This document shows, piece by piece, positions 42,140 through 49,276 of a stretch of DNA of 64,000 nt; positions within the stretch are counted from its first letter, which is position 1, and every line of letters starts with the position of its first letter. The DNA is taken from NCBI GenBank assembly GCA_964228555.1, contig CAXQZU010000009.1, positions 18,911-82,910 on the forward strand, given 5' to 3'. The notes under the pieces are model-generated. The model did not search any database. It was not told the origin of the DNA and saw only the letters and a list, made by a program, of their open reading frames with translations. This DNA is from CAXQZU01 sp964228555. GTDB lineage: Bacteria; Planctomycetota; PLA2; JAEUHO01. Position numbers and translations under genes: made by a program.

Positions 42140-43480
42140 CTAGCGCGGTGCGCGCGGCCCGTAGGCCTCCAGCAGCCGGCCCAGGCCCTGCTCGGCCTCC
42201 TCGTAGCGCCGGCGCGTGGCCTCGAAGGCGGCCAGCGTGCCCGCCACCCTGGCCTTGACCTCCTCGGCGTCGCCCCCGGGTGCCGCCAGCACCTCGCGCA
42301 GCAGGCGCGCGGCGTCCTCCATCTGCTCCATCGCCCGCACGTAGGTGAGCGCCGCCACGCGCAGGTTCTCGTAGGCCACCTGGTCGTCGTCCGGCTTGTT
42401 GGCCAGCTTCCAGGGGTGGGCCCGGATGTCCTCGGTGGCATCCAGCACGTTGCGCGCGGCATCCTCGAGCACCTCGAAGATCGTGCCGAGGTCGCCACCC
42501 GCCTCCTGCACGACGCGCCGGGCGTCCGGTCCCAGCCCCCGGAAGTCGGCCACGAGCCCCTTGAGCCCGTTGCCCAGGCCTTGCACCTCGTCGAGGAAGG
42601 CATCCACCTTGGGAGCGCCGCTGCGCACCAGCTCGTCCACCCGCGCCGAGGCGCTCTTGAGCGAGGCCAGCGCCTCCCCCACGTCGGCGCGCGCCTCCTC
42701 CACGGTCTCCTTGCCGGCCGCGGCCAGCGAGCGCAGGTCGTCGGTGGCGCGCAGGACGTTCGTGGCAATCGCGTCCATGTCGCGCTCGACCACCGCGAGG
42801 CTGCGCTTGAGCGAGCCCAGCGCGGCCAGCGCCTCGTCACTCATGGCCTGCGTGTCCAGCGCCTCCACCTTGCGGCGCACGTCCTGCAGCAGGGCCTTGG
42901 CCTCGTCCACGGTCGGCCCCAGCTGCCCGGTGGCGTCGATCAGGTGCTGCACCAGCTGGTCGACCTTCGATGCGATGTCGTCGAGGCTGGCGCCCTGCGT
43001 GCCCAGGATGGGCCGGGCCAGCGTCTCGGCCGCCCCCATCCACTCGCTGCTGATCCCGGGCACCAGCACCAGGGAGGGCACGCCCGTGACCAGGTTGCTC
43101 TTGAGGCGGGCCGTGGTGCCCCGCGGCAGCTGCTGGTCGGCCCCCAGCTCCAGCTCGGCGAGCACGTACACCTCGCGCACCTCCTGCGGGGTGCCCGCGG
43201 GCATGCGCGCGAGCCGTTCGCGGTCCGCTGCCGTCAGCTGCTCGCCGCGGCGCAGCTCGCTGCCCTGCGCGACGCGCGCCACGCGCCCCACCTCGAGCCC
43301 GAGGTAGTAGACCGTGTCGCCCACCACGGGCGCGGCGTCGCCCGGCGCGAAGCGCACCTGCCAGCGCGAGAAGCCCTCCATGAAGCCGCGGCCGGTGGCC
43401 ACGAGCAGCAGGGCCAGCAGCGCCGCGATGCCACCCAGCACCACGAGGCCCGCGAGCAGCTCGGAACGGCGGGAGTACAT
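42140..43480 (-). CDS. mlaD: MCE-domain protein, MlaD-like
   Basis: 446 residues: N-terminal membrane anchor (8-28), an MCE domain (about 38-135, with TVYYLGLEVGRV and the hydrophobic GVPSLVLVPG), then a long coiled-coil region (about 150-430) with heptads and no further membrane helix. This is the layout of MlaD/PqiB/TTG2C-like lipid-transport proteins, longer than E. coli MlaD because of the coiled coil. It collects or delivers phospholipid next to the MlaE permease, 13 bp upstream. The MlaF ATPase is not in the window. Confidence 0.88.
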   Translation of the reverse strand: MYSRRSELLAGLVVLGGIAALLALLLVATGRGFMEGFSRWQVRFAPGDAAPVVGDTVYYLGLEVGRVARVAQGSELRRGEQLTAADRERLARMPAGTPQEVREVYVLAELELGADQQLPRGTTARLKSNLVTGVPSLVLVPGISSEWMGAAETLARPILGTQGASLDDIASKVDQLVQHLIDATGQLGPTVDEAKALLQDVRRKVEALDTQAMSDEALAALGSLKRSLAVVERDMDAIATNVLRATDDLRSLAAAGKETVEEARADVGEALASLKSASARVDELVRSGAPKVDAFLDEVQGLGNGLKGLVADFRGLGPDARRVVQEAGGDLGTIFEVLEDAARNVLDATEDIRAHPWKLANKPDDDQVAYENLRVAALTYVRAMEQMEDAARLLREVLAAPGGDAEEVKARVAGTLAAFEATRRRYEEAEQGLGRLLEAYGPRAPR

Positions 43481-43493
43481 GCGCCAGCCTCCG

Positions 43494-44315
43494 CTAGAGC
43501 CGGAACAGGAGGAAGTAGTTGAGCACGGCGTCGCTCACCACGATGAGCAGGATGGAGGTGACCACCGCGCGGGTCGTGGCCCGGCCCACGCCCTCGGCGC
43601 CGCCCTGCACCTCGAAGCCCCGCCAGCAGCCCACGGCCCCGATGATCAAGCCGAAGATCGCCGCCTTGAGCACGCCGCGCCACACGTCGTCCGGTCCCAG
43701 CTGGGCCCACGCCTGGTGGAAGTAGGTCGACGCCGGCACGTCCAGCACGCCCACGGCCACCGCCAGGCCGCCCAGGATCCCCAGCCAGTCGCCCAGCAAG
43801 GTCAGGCAGGGCACCATCAGCACCACGGCCAGCAGGCGGGGCGCCACGACATAGCGCACCGGGTTGAGCGCCATGGTGCGGATGGCCGTGATCTCCTCGC
43901 GCACCACCATGGTGCCGATCTCCGCCGCCAGCGCCGCCCCGATGAAGCCGGTCATGATCACGCCCGTCAGCAGCGGGCCCAGCTCCAGCACCGTGCCCAC
44001 GCTCATCAGGTTGCCGACGTAGTGCACGAAGCCCAGCGTCTCCAGGATGTTGCCCCCGATCAGGGCGAGGATCATCCCCACGAACACGTTGACGAGGAAC
44101 ACCACGCCCAGCGCGCGGGGTCCCACGCGCACGGACTGCTGCAGGAAGGCCGCCATGCCCACGGGCCGCCGGCGCCACGGCCCCAGCAGCAGGTGGCCGA
44201 GGCTGTCCCGCACCAGCAGGCCCAGGCCGCCCAGCAGGTGCACGAGGTCCAGCGCCCCCGCCCCGAGGGCGTGCACCGGCGTGCGCCGCGGCGGGCTCGT
44301 GGGGATCTGGCTCAA
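43494..44315 (-). CDS. mlaE: ABC lipid transporter permease, MlaE-like
   Basis: 273 residues with five or six membrane helices. GFIGAALAAEIGTMVVREEITAIRTM is the MlaE EF-like coupling region, conserved in lipid-transport permeases. The TTG at 44315 is the only early start; a GTG at 44276 is an alternative, and GGAGG lies rather far (12 nt) from the TTG. It forms the membrane channel of a lipid transporter with MlaD. It follows the STAS gene by 64 bp; MlaB in other Mla systems is also a STAS protein. Confidence 0.88.
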   Translation of the reverse strand: MSQIPTSPPRRTPVHALGAGALDLVHLLGGLGLLVRDSLGHLLLGPWRRRPVGMAAFLQQSVRVGPRALGVVFLVNVFVGMILALIGGNILETLGFVHYVGNLMSVGTVLELGPLLTGVIMTGFIGAALAAEIGTMVVREEITAIRTMALNPVRYVVAPRLLAVVLMVPCLTLLGDWLGILGGLAVAVGVLDVPASTYFHQAWAQLGPDDVWRGVLKAAIFGLIIGAVGCWRGFEVQGGAEGVGRATTRAVVTSILLIVVSDAVLNYFLLFRL

Positions 44316-44379
44316 CGGCCCGCTCGGCCTCCGGCTCCCAGGGGTGCAGGACCGGCCACGGCCCGGGCCCGCCCTGCCA

Positions 44380-44706
44380 TCACTTCAGTGCGTCGGCGCT
44401 GGTGGCACGGATGTCGAAGATCGAGGTGAGGTTCGACAGGCGGAACAGGTTCTGCACGGAGGTGGAGAGCCCGCACAGGCGCAGCCGGCCGCCGTACTTG
44501 TTCGTGGCCTGCAGCGCCTCGATGAGCGTGGCCAGCCCGCTGGAGTCGATGAAGGCCACCGCCGTCAGGTCCACGACCACGGGCGTGGCCTTTTCCTGCA
44601 GCGCCGCCCGCAGCTGGGTGCGGAGGTCGGGCGACGTATGCATGTCCACCTGCCCCTCGACGGTGAAGATGGCAGCGGTGCCCTGGCTGGTGCGGTTGAT
44701 CTTCAT
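44380..44706 (-). CDS. STAS-domain anti-sigma factor antagonist (SpoIIAA/RsbV- or MlaB-like)
   Basis: 108 residues, one STAS domain. FIDSSGLATLIEAL carries the Ser56 that is phosphorylated in SpoIIAA/RsbV-type proteins, and GGRLRLCGLSTSVQNLFRL follows. It lies 27 bp after an RsbW-like kinase, its natural partner in a partner switch, and 64 bp before mlaE, where MlaB (also STAS) is encoded in other bacteria. Both readings are possible; the adjacent kinase favours the partner switch. Confidence 0.88.
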   Translation of the reverse strand: MKINRTSQGTAAIFTVEGQVDMHTSPDLRTQLRAALQEKATPVVVDLTAVAFIDSSGLATLIEALQATNKYGGRLRLCGLSTSVQNLFRLSNLTSIFDIRATSADALK

Positions 44707-44733
44707 GCAGGTGGTTCCTGTGGGGGCGTGATC

Positions 44734-45168
44734 CTACGCGAGCGCGGGCGGGGCTGCACGCTTGACGAGCGTGAGGGTGGTCCCCCCGAAGTCGTTCTTG
44801 CGGTACTCCACCGAGTCCATCGTGGCACGCATCAGGTGCACGCCCAGGCCGCCGGGGCGGATCTCGTCGAGGGGGCGAGACTGGATCTGGCTGGGGTCCA
44901 CGAAGCGGCCCCGGTCCACCACCTCCACCTGGACCCAGCCGGGGCGGGCACGCAGGTCGATGTCCACGGGCTGGTCGTGGCGGTCACGGTAGGCGTGGCG
45001 GATGACGTTGGAGACGGCCTCGCTGACAGCCAGCAGCAGCGTGTCCCGGGCCTCGTCGCCGAAGCCCGCCAGCTCGGCGCCCTGCTGGGCCAGCGCGCGC
45101 ACCAGCGGCAGGTAGCGCGGGTCGCTGCACAGGCTGACGTGGATGCGGTCGGGGGCGGCCTCGCTCAC
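44734..45168 (-). CDS. RsbW/SpoIIAB-like anti-sigma histidine-kinase-fold protein
   Basis: 144 residues with a HATPase_c fold: N box AVSEAVSNVIRHAY (Glu50, Asn54), G1 box VVDRGRFVDP (85-87) and G2 box GGLGVHLMRATMD (107-119). These proteins bind a sigma factor or phosphorylate a STAS antagonist. The GTG at 45168 overlaps the HEAT lipoprotein stop (GTGA). The STAS partner follows directly. No sigma factor or PP2C phosphatase is in the window. Confidence 0.9.
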   Translation of the reverse strand: MSEAAPDRIHVSLCSDPRYLPLVRALAQQGAELAGFGDEARDTLLLAVSEAVSNVIRHAYRDRHDQPVDIDLRARPGWVQVEVVDRGRFVDPSQIQSRPLDEIRPGGLGVHLMRATMDSVEYRKNDFGGTTLTLVKRAAPPALA

Positions 45169-45578
45169 GGCTGGCTCCCGCCGGAGGCCGTGCGACCCGC
45201 CCACCACGCACGCCACGCCTCGACCTGCGCACGCTGCTCGTCGGGGCTGGCGTAGGGCCGGTAGCCCGTGTCGTGGCCCGTGAGCAGGCGCAGGCTGCGG
45301 CCTGCCATCAGGCGCACGGTGGCGTCCTCGTCGTCGAGCAGCTCGATCAAGGCCGGCACCAGGCCGTCGAGGCCGAGGCGGGCCGCCTCGCCCGCGGCCT
45401 GCGCCCGTATGGAGGGGTTCGGGCTGGCAAGGTCCTCGGCCGGCTTCAATGGGCGCGGCGGGCTGCTGCACGCACCGAGGGCGAGCAGGGCCAGCAGCAG
45501 GGCCGTCCCGCAACCTGGGCGCACCCGCCACCCGTCCCCGGAGCCGGCGCGAAGGCTGCTCCGGCCAAGGACCGTCAT
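45165..45578 (-). CDS. HEAT-repeat lipoprotein with terminal WW signature
   Basis: 137 residues from the ATG at 45578 (a GTG at 45587 is possible; GGAG suits the ATG better). Lipobox LALGAC puts the lipidated Cys at 37. One HEAT unit follows: IRAQAAGEAARLGLDGLVPALIELLDDEDATVRLMAGRSL. The end reads LTGHDTGYRPYASPDEQ ... AWRAWWAG, a pattern shared with HEAT proteins at 49277 and 50783. It heads a probable operon with the RsbW, STAS and Mla genes, so it may report envelope state to the switch; that is inference. Confidence 0.82.
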   Translation of the reverse strand: MTVLGRSSLRAGSGDGWRVRPGCGTALLLALLALGACSSPPRPLKPAEDLASPNPSIRAQAAGEAARLGLDGLVPALIELLDDEDATVRLMAGRSLRLLTGHDTGYRPYASPDEQRAQVEAWRAWWAGRTASGGSQP

Positions 45579-45623
45579 CGGGCGCACGCTCCAGCGGCCA
45601 GGCTCGGCCAGGCCGTGGGCGCG

Positions 45624-45652
45624 ATTGTGGGCGCGGACTGCCGCGAACGCAA
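45624..45652 (-). promoter_or_regulatory. Promoter of the HEAT-RsbW-STAS-Mla group
   Basis: On the minus strand TTGCGT (45652-45647), 17-bp spacer, CACAAT (45629-45624), about 45 nt before the ATG at 45578. Confidence 0.5.
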
Positions 45653-45716
45653 CCTCACAGGGCCCACCGTGCTGGCCGCAGGCGCTTTCCCATGCCCGCC
45701 GCGCCCGGCCCCGGCC

Positions 45717-46691
45717 TCAGGCCAGCGAGCCCTGCTCCCGGTACCACCGTGCGGTGGCCTGGAGGCCCTCCGCCAGCGACAGGCGCGCCCGCCATCCCAT
45801 GACACGGGCCACGGCCTCGCCCGAGCACACCCAGTGCCCCTCGCCCACCTCGGCCACCCGCTCGCGGCTCAAGAGCAGCGGGCGCCGTGCCAGCTGCCCC
45901 AGCGCCTCGGCGCATGACCCCAGCAGGCGCGCCGCAGACGACGGCAGGGCGAGCCGCCTCGGCTCACGGCCCACCGCGACGGCGAGCGCTCGCGCCAGCC
46001 CCTCCTGCGTCACGGGCGGGTCGCTCGTGATGAACCAGGCCTTGCCCCGTGCCGCAGGCGAGCGGCCCGCGACCAGCATGCCCGCCGCCAGGTCCTCGAC
46101 GTGCACGAGGCTCAGGCGCCGGCTGCCTGCGCCCAGCACGGGCAGCAGGCCGCGAGCCACGGCCTGGAACAGCGCGAGGAAGTCGCGGTCACGGGGCCCG
46201 TACACGGCCGGCGGCCGCACGATCACCCACGACAGGTCCCCGCCCAGTGCCTGCAGCCCCTGCTCGGCCAGGCGCTTGCTGCGCCCGTAGGTCGTGACGG
46301 GCCGTAGCGGCGCATCCTCGGCGAGGGCACGCCCGTCGGCCGAGGGCCCCACCGCCGCCAGCGAGGAGCAGAAGACGAAGCGCTGCACGCCCGCGGCGGC
46401 CGCATGCCGGGCCAGCGTCAGGGTGGCGTCGGCATTCACGCGCACCATCTGGCGCCGCGTGCGCGAGCGCGTGAGCGCGCCCAGGTGCCACACCTCGTCG
46501 ACGCCGCGCACGGCGTCGGCCAGCCCACGGCCGCTCTCGAGATCGCCCGCCACCACCTCGACGGGCAGGCCGCGCAGGCGCTCGGGCACCCCCTGCCGCG
46601 CGAGGCAACGGAGCTGGGCACCCCCGGCCAGCAGCCGCTCGACGAGGTGGCTGCCGACGAAGCCATGGGCACCGGTCACGAGGGCCTTCAC
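45717..46691 (-). CDS. NAD-dependent epimerase/dehydratase-like reductase, candidate ceramide reductase (CerR-like)
   Basis: 324 residues, an extended short-chain dehydrogenase: TGAHGFVG nucleotide loop (6-13), catalytic Tyr135 and Lys139 in TTYGRSK, and Ser at 109-110. The GTG at 46691 is preferred because the family starts MK-x-LVTGA and TATGCT lies 7 nt upstream; ATG 46703 is possible. Similar to 3-beta-hydroxysteroid dehydrogenase-like proteins. It is divergent from a serine-palmitoyltransferase-like gene and a GNAT-like gene. In Caulobacter an enzyme of this family (CerR) reduces the 3-keto group of ceramide, so that role is proposed here. Confidence 0.8.
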   Translation of the reverse strand: MKALVTGAHGFVGSHLVERLLAGGAQLRCLARQGVPERLRGLPVEVVAGDLESGRGLADAVRGVDEVWHLGALTRSRTRRQMVRVNADATLTLARHAAAAGVQRFVFCSSLAAVGPSADGRALAEDAPLRPVTTYGRSKRLAEQGLQALGGDLSWVIVRPPAVYGPRDRDFLALFQAVARGLLPVLGAGSRRLSLVHVEDLAAGMLVAGRSPAARGKAWFITSDPPVTQEGLARALAVAVGREPRRLALPSSAARLLGSCAEALGQLARRPLLLSRERVAEVGEGHWVCSGEAVARVMGWRARLSLAEGLQATARWYREQGSLA

Positions 46692-46698
46692 CCGCGCG

Positions 46699-46704
46699 AG
46701 CATA
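46699..46704 (-). promoter_or_regulatory. Putative -10 box TATGCT for leaderless CerR-like gene
   Basis: TATGCT on the minus strand, 7 nt before the preferred GTG at 46691. Confidence 0.4.
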
Positions 46705-46788
46705 CGGCCGTCGGCACGGCCCCCGCCGCGGCGGCCGCCCGCCACGCCCACGCTCGCTGCCGGCGTGGTTCACTGTCGGCATCCCCCC

Positions 46789-46794
46789 TACGAT
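46789..46794 (+). promoter_or_regulatory. Putative -10 box TACGAT of the spt operon
   Basis: TACGAT about 104 nt before the TTG start of the spt-like gene; divergent from the CerR-like promoter about 85 bp away. -35 not clear. Confidence 0.3.
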
Positions 46795-46897
46795 GAGACG
46801 AGACCGCGGGCGCAGGCGGCCCGGTCGCCAGGCCTCCCCGGGCCCCAAGACCAGCCCTCGCGTCCCCGGCCGCCCCACCCCACGAGGACGTCCCGCC

Positions 46898-48094
46898 TTG
46901 GACCTGTTCGAGAAGGCCGCCCGCTTCGCGCGCGCTGACCTGCTCAAGCAAGCGGGCCTCTACCCGTACTTCCGGGCCATCGAGGAGAGCGAGGGCGGGC
47001 GCCGGGTGCGCATCGGCGGCCGCACCATCGTGATGGCCGGGTCGAACAACTACCTGGGCCTCACCCACGACCCCCGCGTGCTGGAGGCGGCGCGCGAGGC
47101 CGTCAGCCGCTACGGCGCGGGCTGCACCGGCTCGCGCTTCCTGAACGGCACGCTGGCCCTCCACGAGCAGCTGGAGGAGCGCCTGGCGCGCTTCCTGGGC
47201 CAGGAGGCCTGCATCACCTCGGGCACCGGCTTCCAGACCAACGTGGGCGCGATCTCGGCACTGGCCTCCAGCCGCGAGGACCTGATCTTCGGCGACCGCG
47301 ACAACCACGCCTCCATCATCGATGGCTGCCGCCTCTCCTTCGCCAAGCAGCTGAAGTACCGCCACAACGACATGGACGACCTCGGGCGCCTGCTGCGCGA
47401 GACGCCCGTGAGCGAGGGCGGCTCGCGGCTGGTGGTGACCGATGGCGTGTTCAGCATGCTGGGCGACCTGGCCCCGCTGCAGCGCATGCTGCCGCTGGCG
47501 CACGAGCACGGTGCCCGCGTGATGGTGGACGACGCACACGCCCTGGGCGTGCTGGGCGCGCGCGGGCGCGGGACGGCCGAGCACCTGGGCGTGCACGACC
47601 AGGTCGACCTCATCAGCGGCACCTTCAGCAAGAGCATGGCCTGCCTGGGCGGCTTCGTGGCCGGCCCGCGCGTCGTGGTGGACCTGATCAAGCACACCAG
47701 CCGCTCGGTCATCTTCTCGGCCAGCATGACGCCCGCCAGCGTGGCCACCGTGCTGGCCTGCCTCGACATCGTCGAGCGCGAGCCGGCACGTCGCGAGCGC
47801 CTGTGGGCCAACGTGCGGCGCATGAAGCAAGGCTTCCAGGAGATGGGCCTCGAGGTCATCGACGGGGGCAGCCCCATCCTGAGCGTGGTGGTGGGCGAGG
47901 AGCAGCCCACGCTGGAGTTCAACAACCTGCTCTTCGCGCACGGCGTGTTCGTCAATCCCGTGATCCCGCCGGCCGTGCCGCAGGGCATGTGCCTGCTGCG
48001 CACCTCGTACATGGCCACCCACACCGACGAGGACCTCGACGCCATCCTCGCGGGCTTCAAGAAGGTGGGCGAGCGCCTGCGCGTCCTGCGCTAG
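46898..48094 (+). CDS. spt: Serine palmitoyltransferase-like alpha-oxoamine synthase
   Basis: 398 residues from the TTG at 46898 (LDLFEKAARF), with GAGG about 10 nt upstream; the frame is open to 46793 but that part is low-complexity. PLP Lys245 in GTFSKSMACLGG, His137 in DNHASI (stacks on PLP), Asp211 and His214 in VDDAHALG. The start GLYPYFRAIEESEGG, the SNNYLGLT and GSRFLNGT motifs, IFSAS and the GVFVNPVIPPAVP ending are those of Bacteroides-type serine palmitoyltransferase rather than KBL or BioF. It would condense serine with a long acyl-CoA to 3-ketosphinganine, the first sphingolipid step. The GNAT-like gene follows after 18 bp. Confidence 0.87.
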   Translation: MDLFEKAARFARADLLKQAGLYPYFRAIEESEGGRRVRIGGRTIVMAGSNNYLGLTHDPRVLEAAREAVSRYGAGCTGSRFLNGTLALHEQLEERLARFLGQEACITSGTGFQTNVGAISALASSREDLIFGDRDNHASIIDGCRLSFAKQLKYRHNDMDDLGRLLRETPVSEGGSRLVVTDGVFSMLGDLAPLQRMLPLAHEHGARVMVDDAHALGVLGARGRGTAEHLGVHDQVDLISGTFSKSMACLGGFVAGPRVVVDLIKHTSRSVIFSASMTPASVATVLACLDIVEREPARRERLWANVRRMKQGFQEMGLEVIDGGSPILSVVVGEEQPTLEFNNLLFAHGVFVNPVIPPAVPQGMCLLRTSYMATHTDEDLDAILAGFKKVGERLRVLR

Positions 48095-48112
48095 GCGGCC
48101 CGCGTCCCGCCC

Positions 48113-49255
48113 GTGCCCTTGCAGGACCTCGAGGTGCGCGCCACGCGCCCGGGCCGCGAGGAACGCCTGTTCCTGCGCCTTCCCTACCGCCTCTACGACG
48201 GCCAGCCCGGGTGGGTCCCCCCGCTGCGCATGGCCGAGGCGGCCCTGCAGGACCGCCGCTCCAACCCCTTCTTCCGGCACAGCGAGGCCCAGCACTTCCT
48301 CGCATGGCAGGGCGGACGCGTGGTGGGCCGCGTGGCCGCCATCGAGAACCGGCGCCACAACGAGGTGCACGCCGAGCGCATCGGATTCTTCGGGTTCCTG
48401 GACGCCGAGCCCCGCGTGCAGGTGTTCCGGGCGCTGCTGGAGGCTGCGGCCGCGTGGTGCCGGCAGCGCGGCCTGCTCGCGCTGCGCGGACCCGCCTCCT
48501 ACAGCACCAACGACACCTGCGGCACGCTGGTCGAGGGCTTCGGGCAGCGGCCCGCGGTGCAGATGCCCTGGAACCCGCCGGGCACCGACGCGCTGCTGCA
48601 GTCCGCCGGGCTGCGTCCGGCCCAGGACCTGGTGGCCTGCTGGCTGGCCGCGTCGCTGCCCGCCCCCGAGCGCTTCGAGCGGGTCGTGTCGCGCCGCCTC
48701 GAGCGCAGCGGCATCCGGCTGCGCCCGCTGGACCTGCGCGACTTCGCGCGCGAGGTGGAGGTGCTGCGCGACCTCTACAACCGCTCCTGGGAACGCAACT
48801 GGGGCTTCGTGCCGGCCACCGAGGAAGAGTTCCGCCACGCGGCCAAGGACCTCAAGTCCGTGGTCTCTCCGCAGCTCTCCTGCGTGGCCGAGGAGCAAGG
48901 CCGCCCGGTGGGATTCTGCGCCGTGCTGCGGGACGTGAACGCCGTGCTGGCCCCGCGCGGCCACGGGGGCCTGTTGCCCACCAACCTCTGGCGCCTGCTG
49001 GTGGGGCTGCCGCGCGTGCGCCGCTACCGCGTGATCGCGCTGGGCGTCGTGCCGGAGGCGCGCGGCAAGGCCATCAACGAGGCGTTCTTCCTGCATGCCC
49101 ACGCTGCCTGCCGCCGCCTGGGCCATGAGGGCGCCGAGGCCTCGTGGATCCTCGCGGACAACCAGCGCATGCTGGCGCCCATCGAGGCCATGGGCGGCGT
49201 GGTGACCAAGCGCTACCGGCTCTACGAGCAGCCCTTGGCGCCGTCCACGCCCTAG
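48113..49255 (+). CDS. GNAT-superfamily N-acyltransferase, candidate bacterial ceramide synthase (bCerS-like)
   Basis: 380 residues from a GTG at 48113. The N-terminal FLRLPYRLYDGQPGWVPPLRM and FFRHSEAQHFLAWQGGRVVGRVAAI match a family often annotated as dATP pyrophosphohydrolase or N-acetyltransferase that includes Caulobacter bCerS. The C-terminal half has a second GNAT-like unit with RVIALGVVPEARGKAINEAFF. In Caulobacter this family acylates 3-ketosphinganine to keto-ceramide. It follows spt by 18 bp and is the third element of the cassette with the divergent CerR-like gene. Activity here is inferred from family and context. Confidence 0.8.
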   Translation: MPLQDLEVRATRPGREERLFLRLPYRLYDGQPGWVPPLRMAEAALQDRRSNPFFRHSEAQHFLAWQGGRVVGRVAAIENRRHNEVHAERIGFFGFLDAEPRVQVFRALLEAAAAWCRQRGLLALRGPASYSTNDTCGTLVEGFGQRPAVQMPWNPPGTDALLQSAGLRPAQDLVACWLAASLPAPERFERVVSRRLERSGIRLRPLDLRDFAREVEVLRDLYNRSWERNWGFVPATEEEFRHAAKDLKSVVSPQLSCVAEEQGRPVGFCAVLRDVNAVLAPRGHGGLLPTNLWRLLVGLPRVRRYRVIALGVVPEARGKAINEAFFLHAHAACRRLGHEGAEASWILADNQRMLAPIEAMGGVVTKRYRLYEQPLAPSTP

Positions 49256-49270
49256 GCGGCGAGCGCCGCC
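49255..49270. terminator. Hairpin between convergent bCerS-like and HEAT genes
   Basis: GGCGGC-gagc-GCCGCC beginning at the last base of the bCerS-like stop codon. GC-rich, no T run. Confidence 0.4.
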
Positions 49271-49276
49271 GCGGGG

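Noticed and set aside
41992..42840. Upstream extension of the malate dehydrogenase frame
   Set aside because: Overlaps the MlaD gene in another frame and contains the mdh promoter.
46793..46897. N-terminal extension of the SPT-like gene
   Set aside because: 35 basic low-complexity residues not found in the family; a TTG with a nearby GAGG begins exactly where homology starts. A real extension is not excluded.
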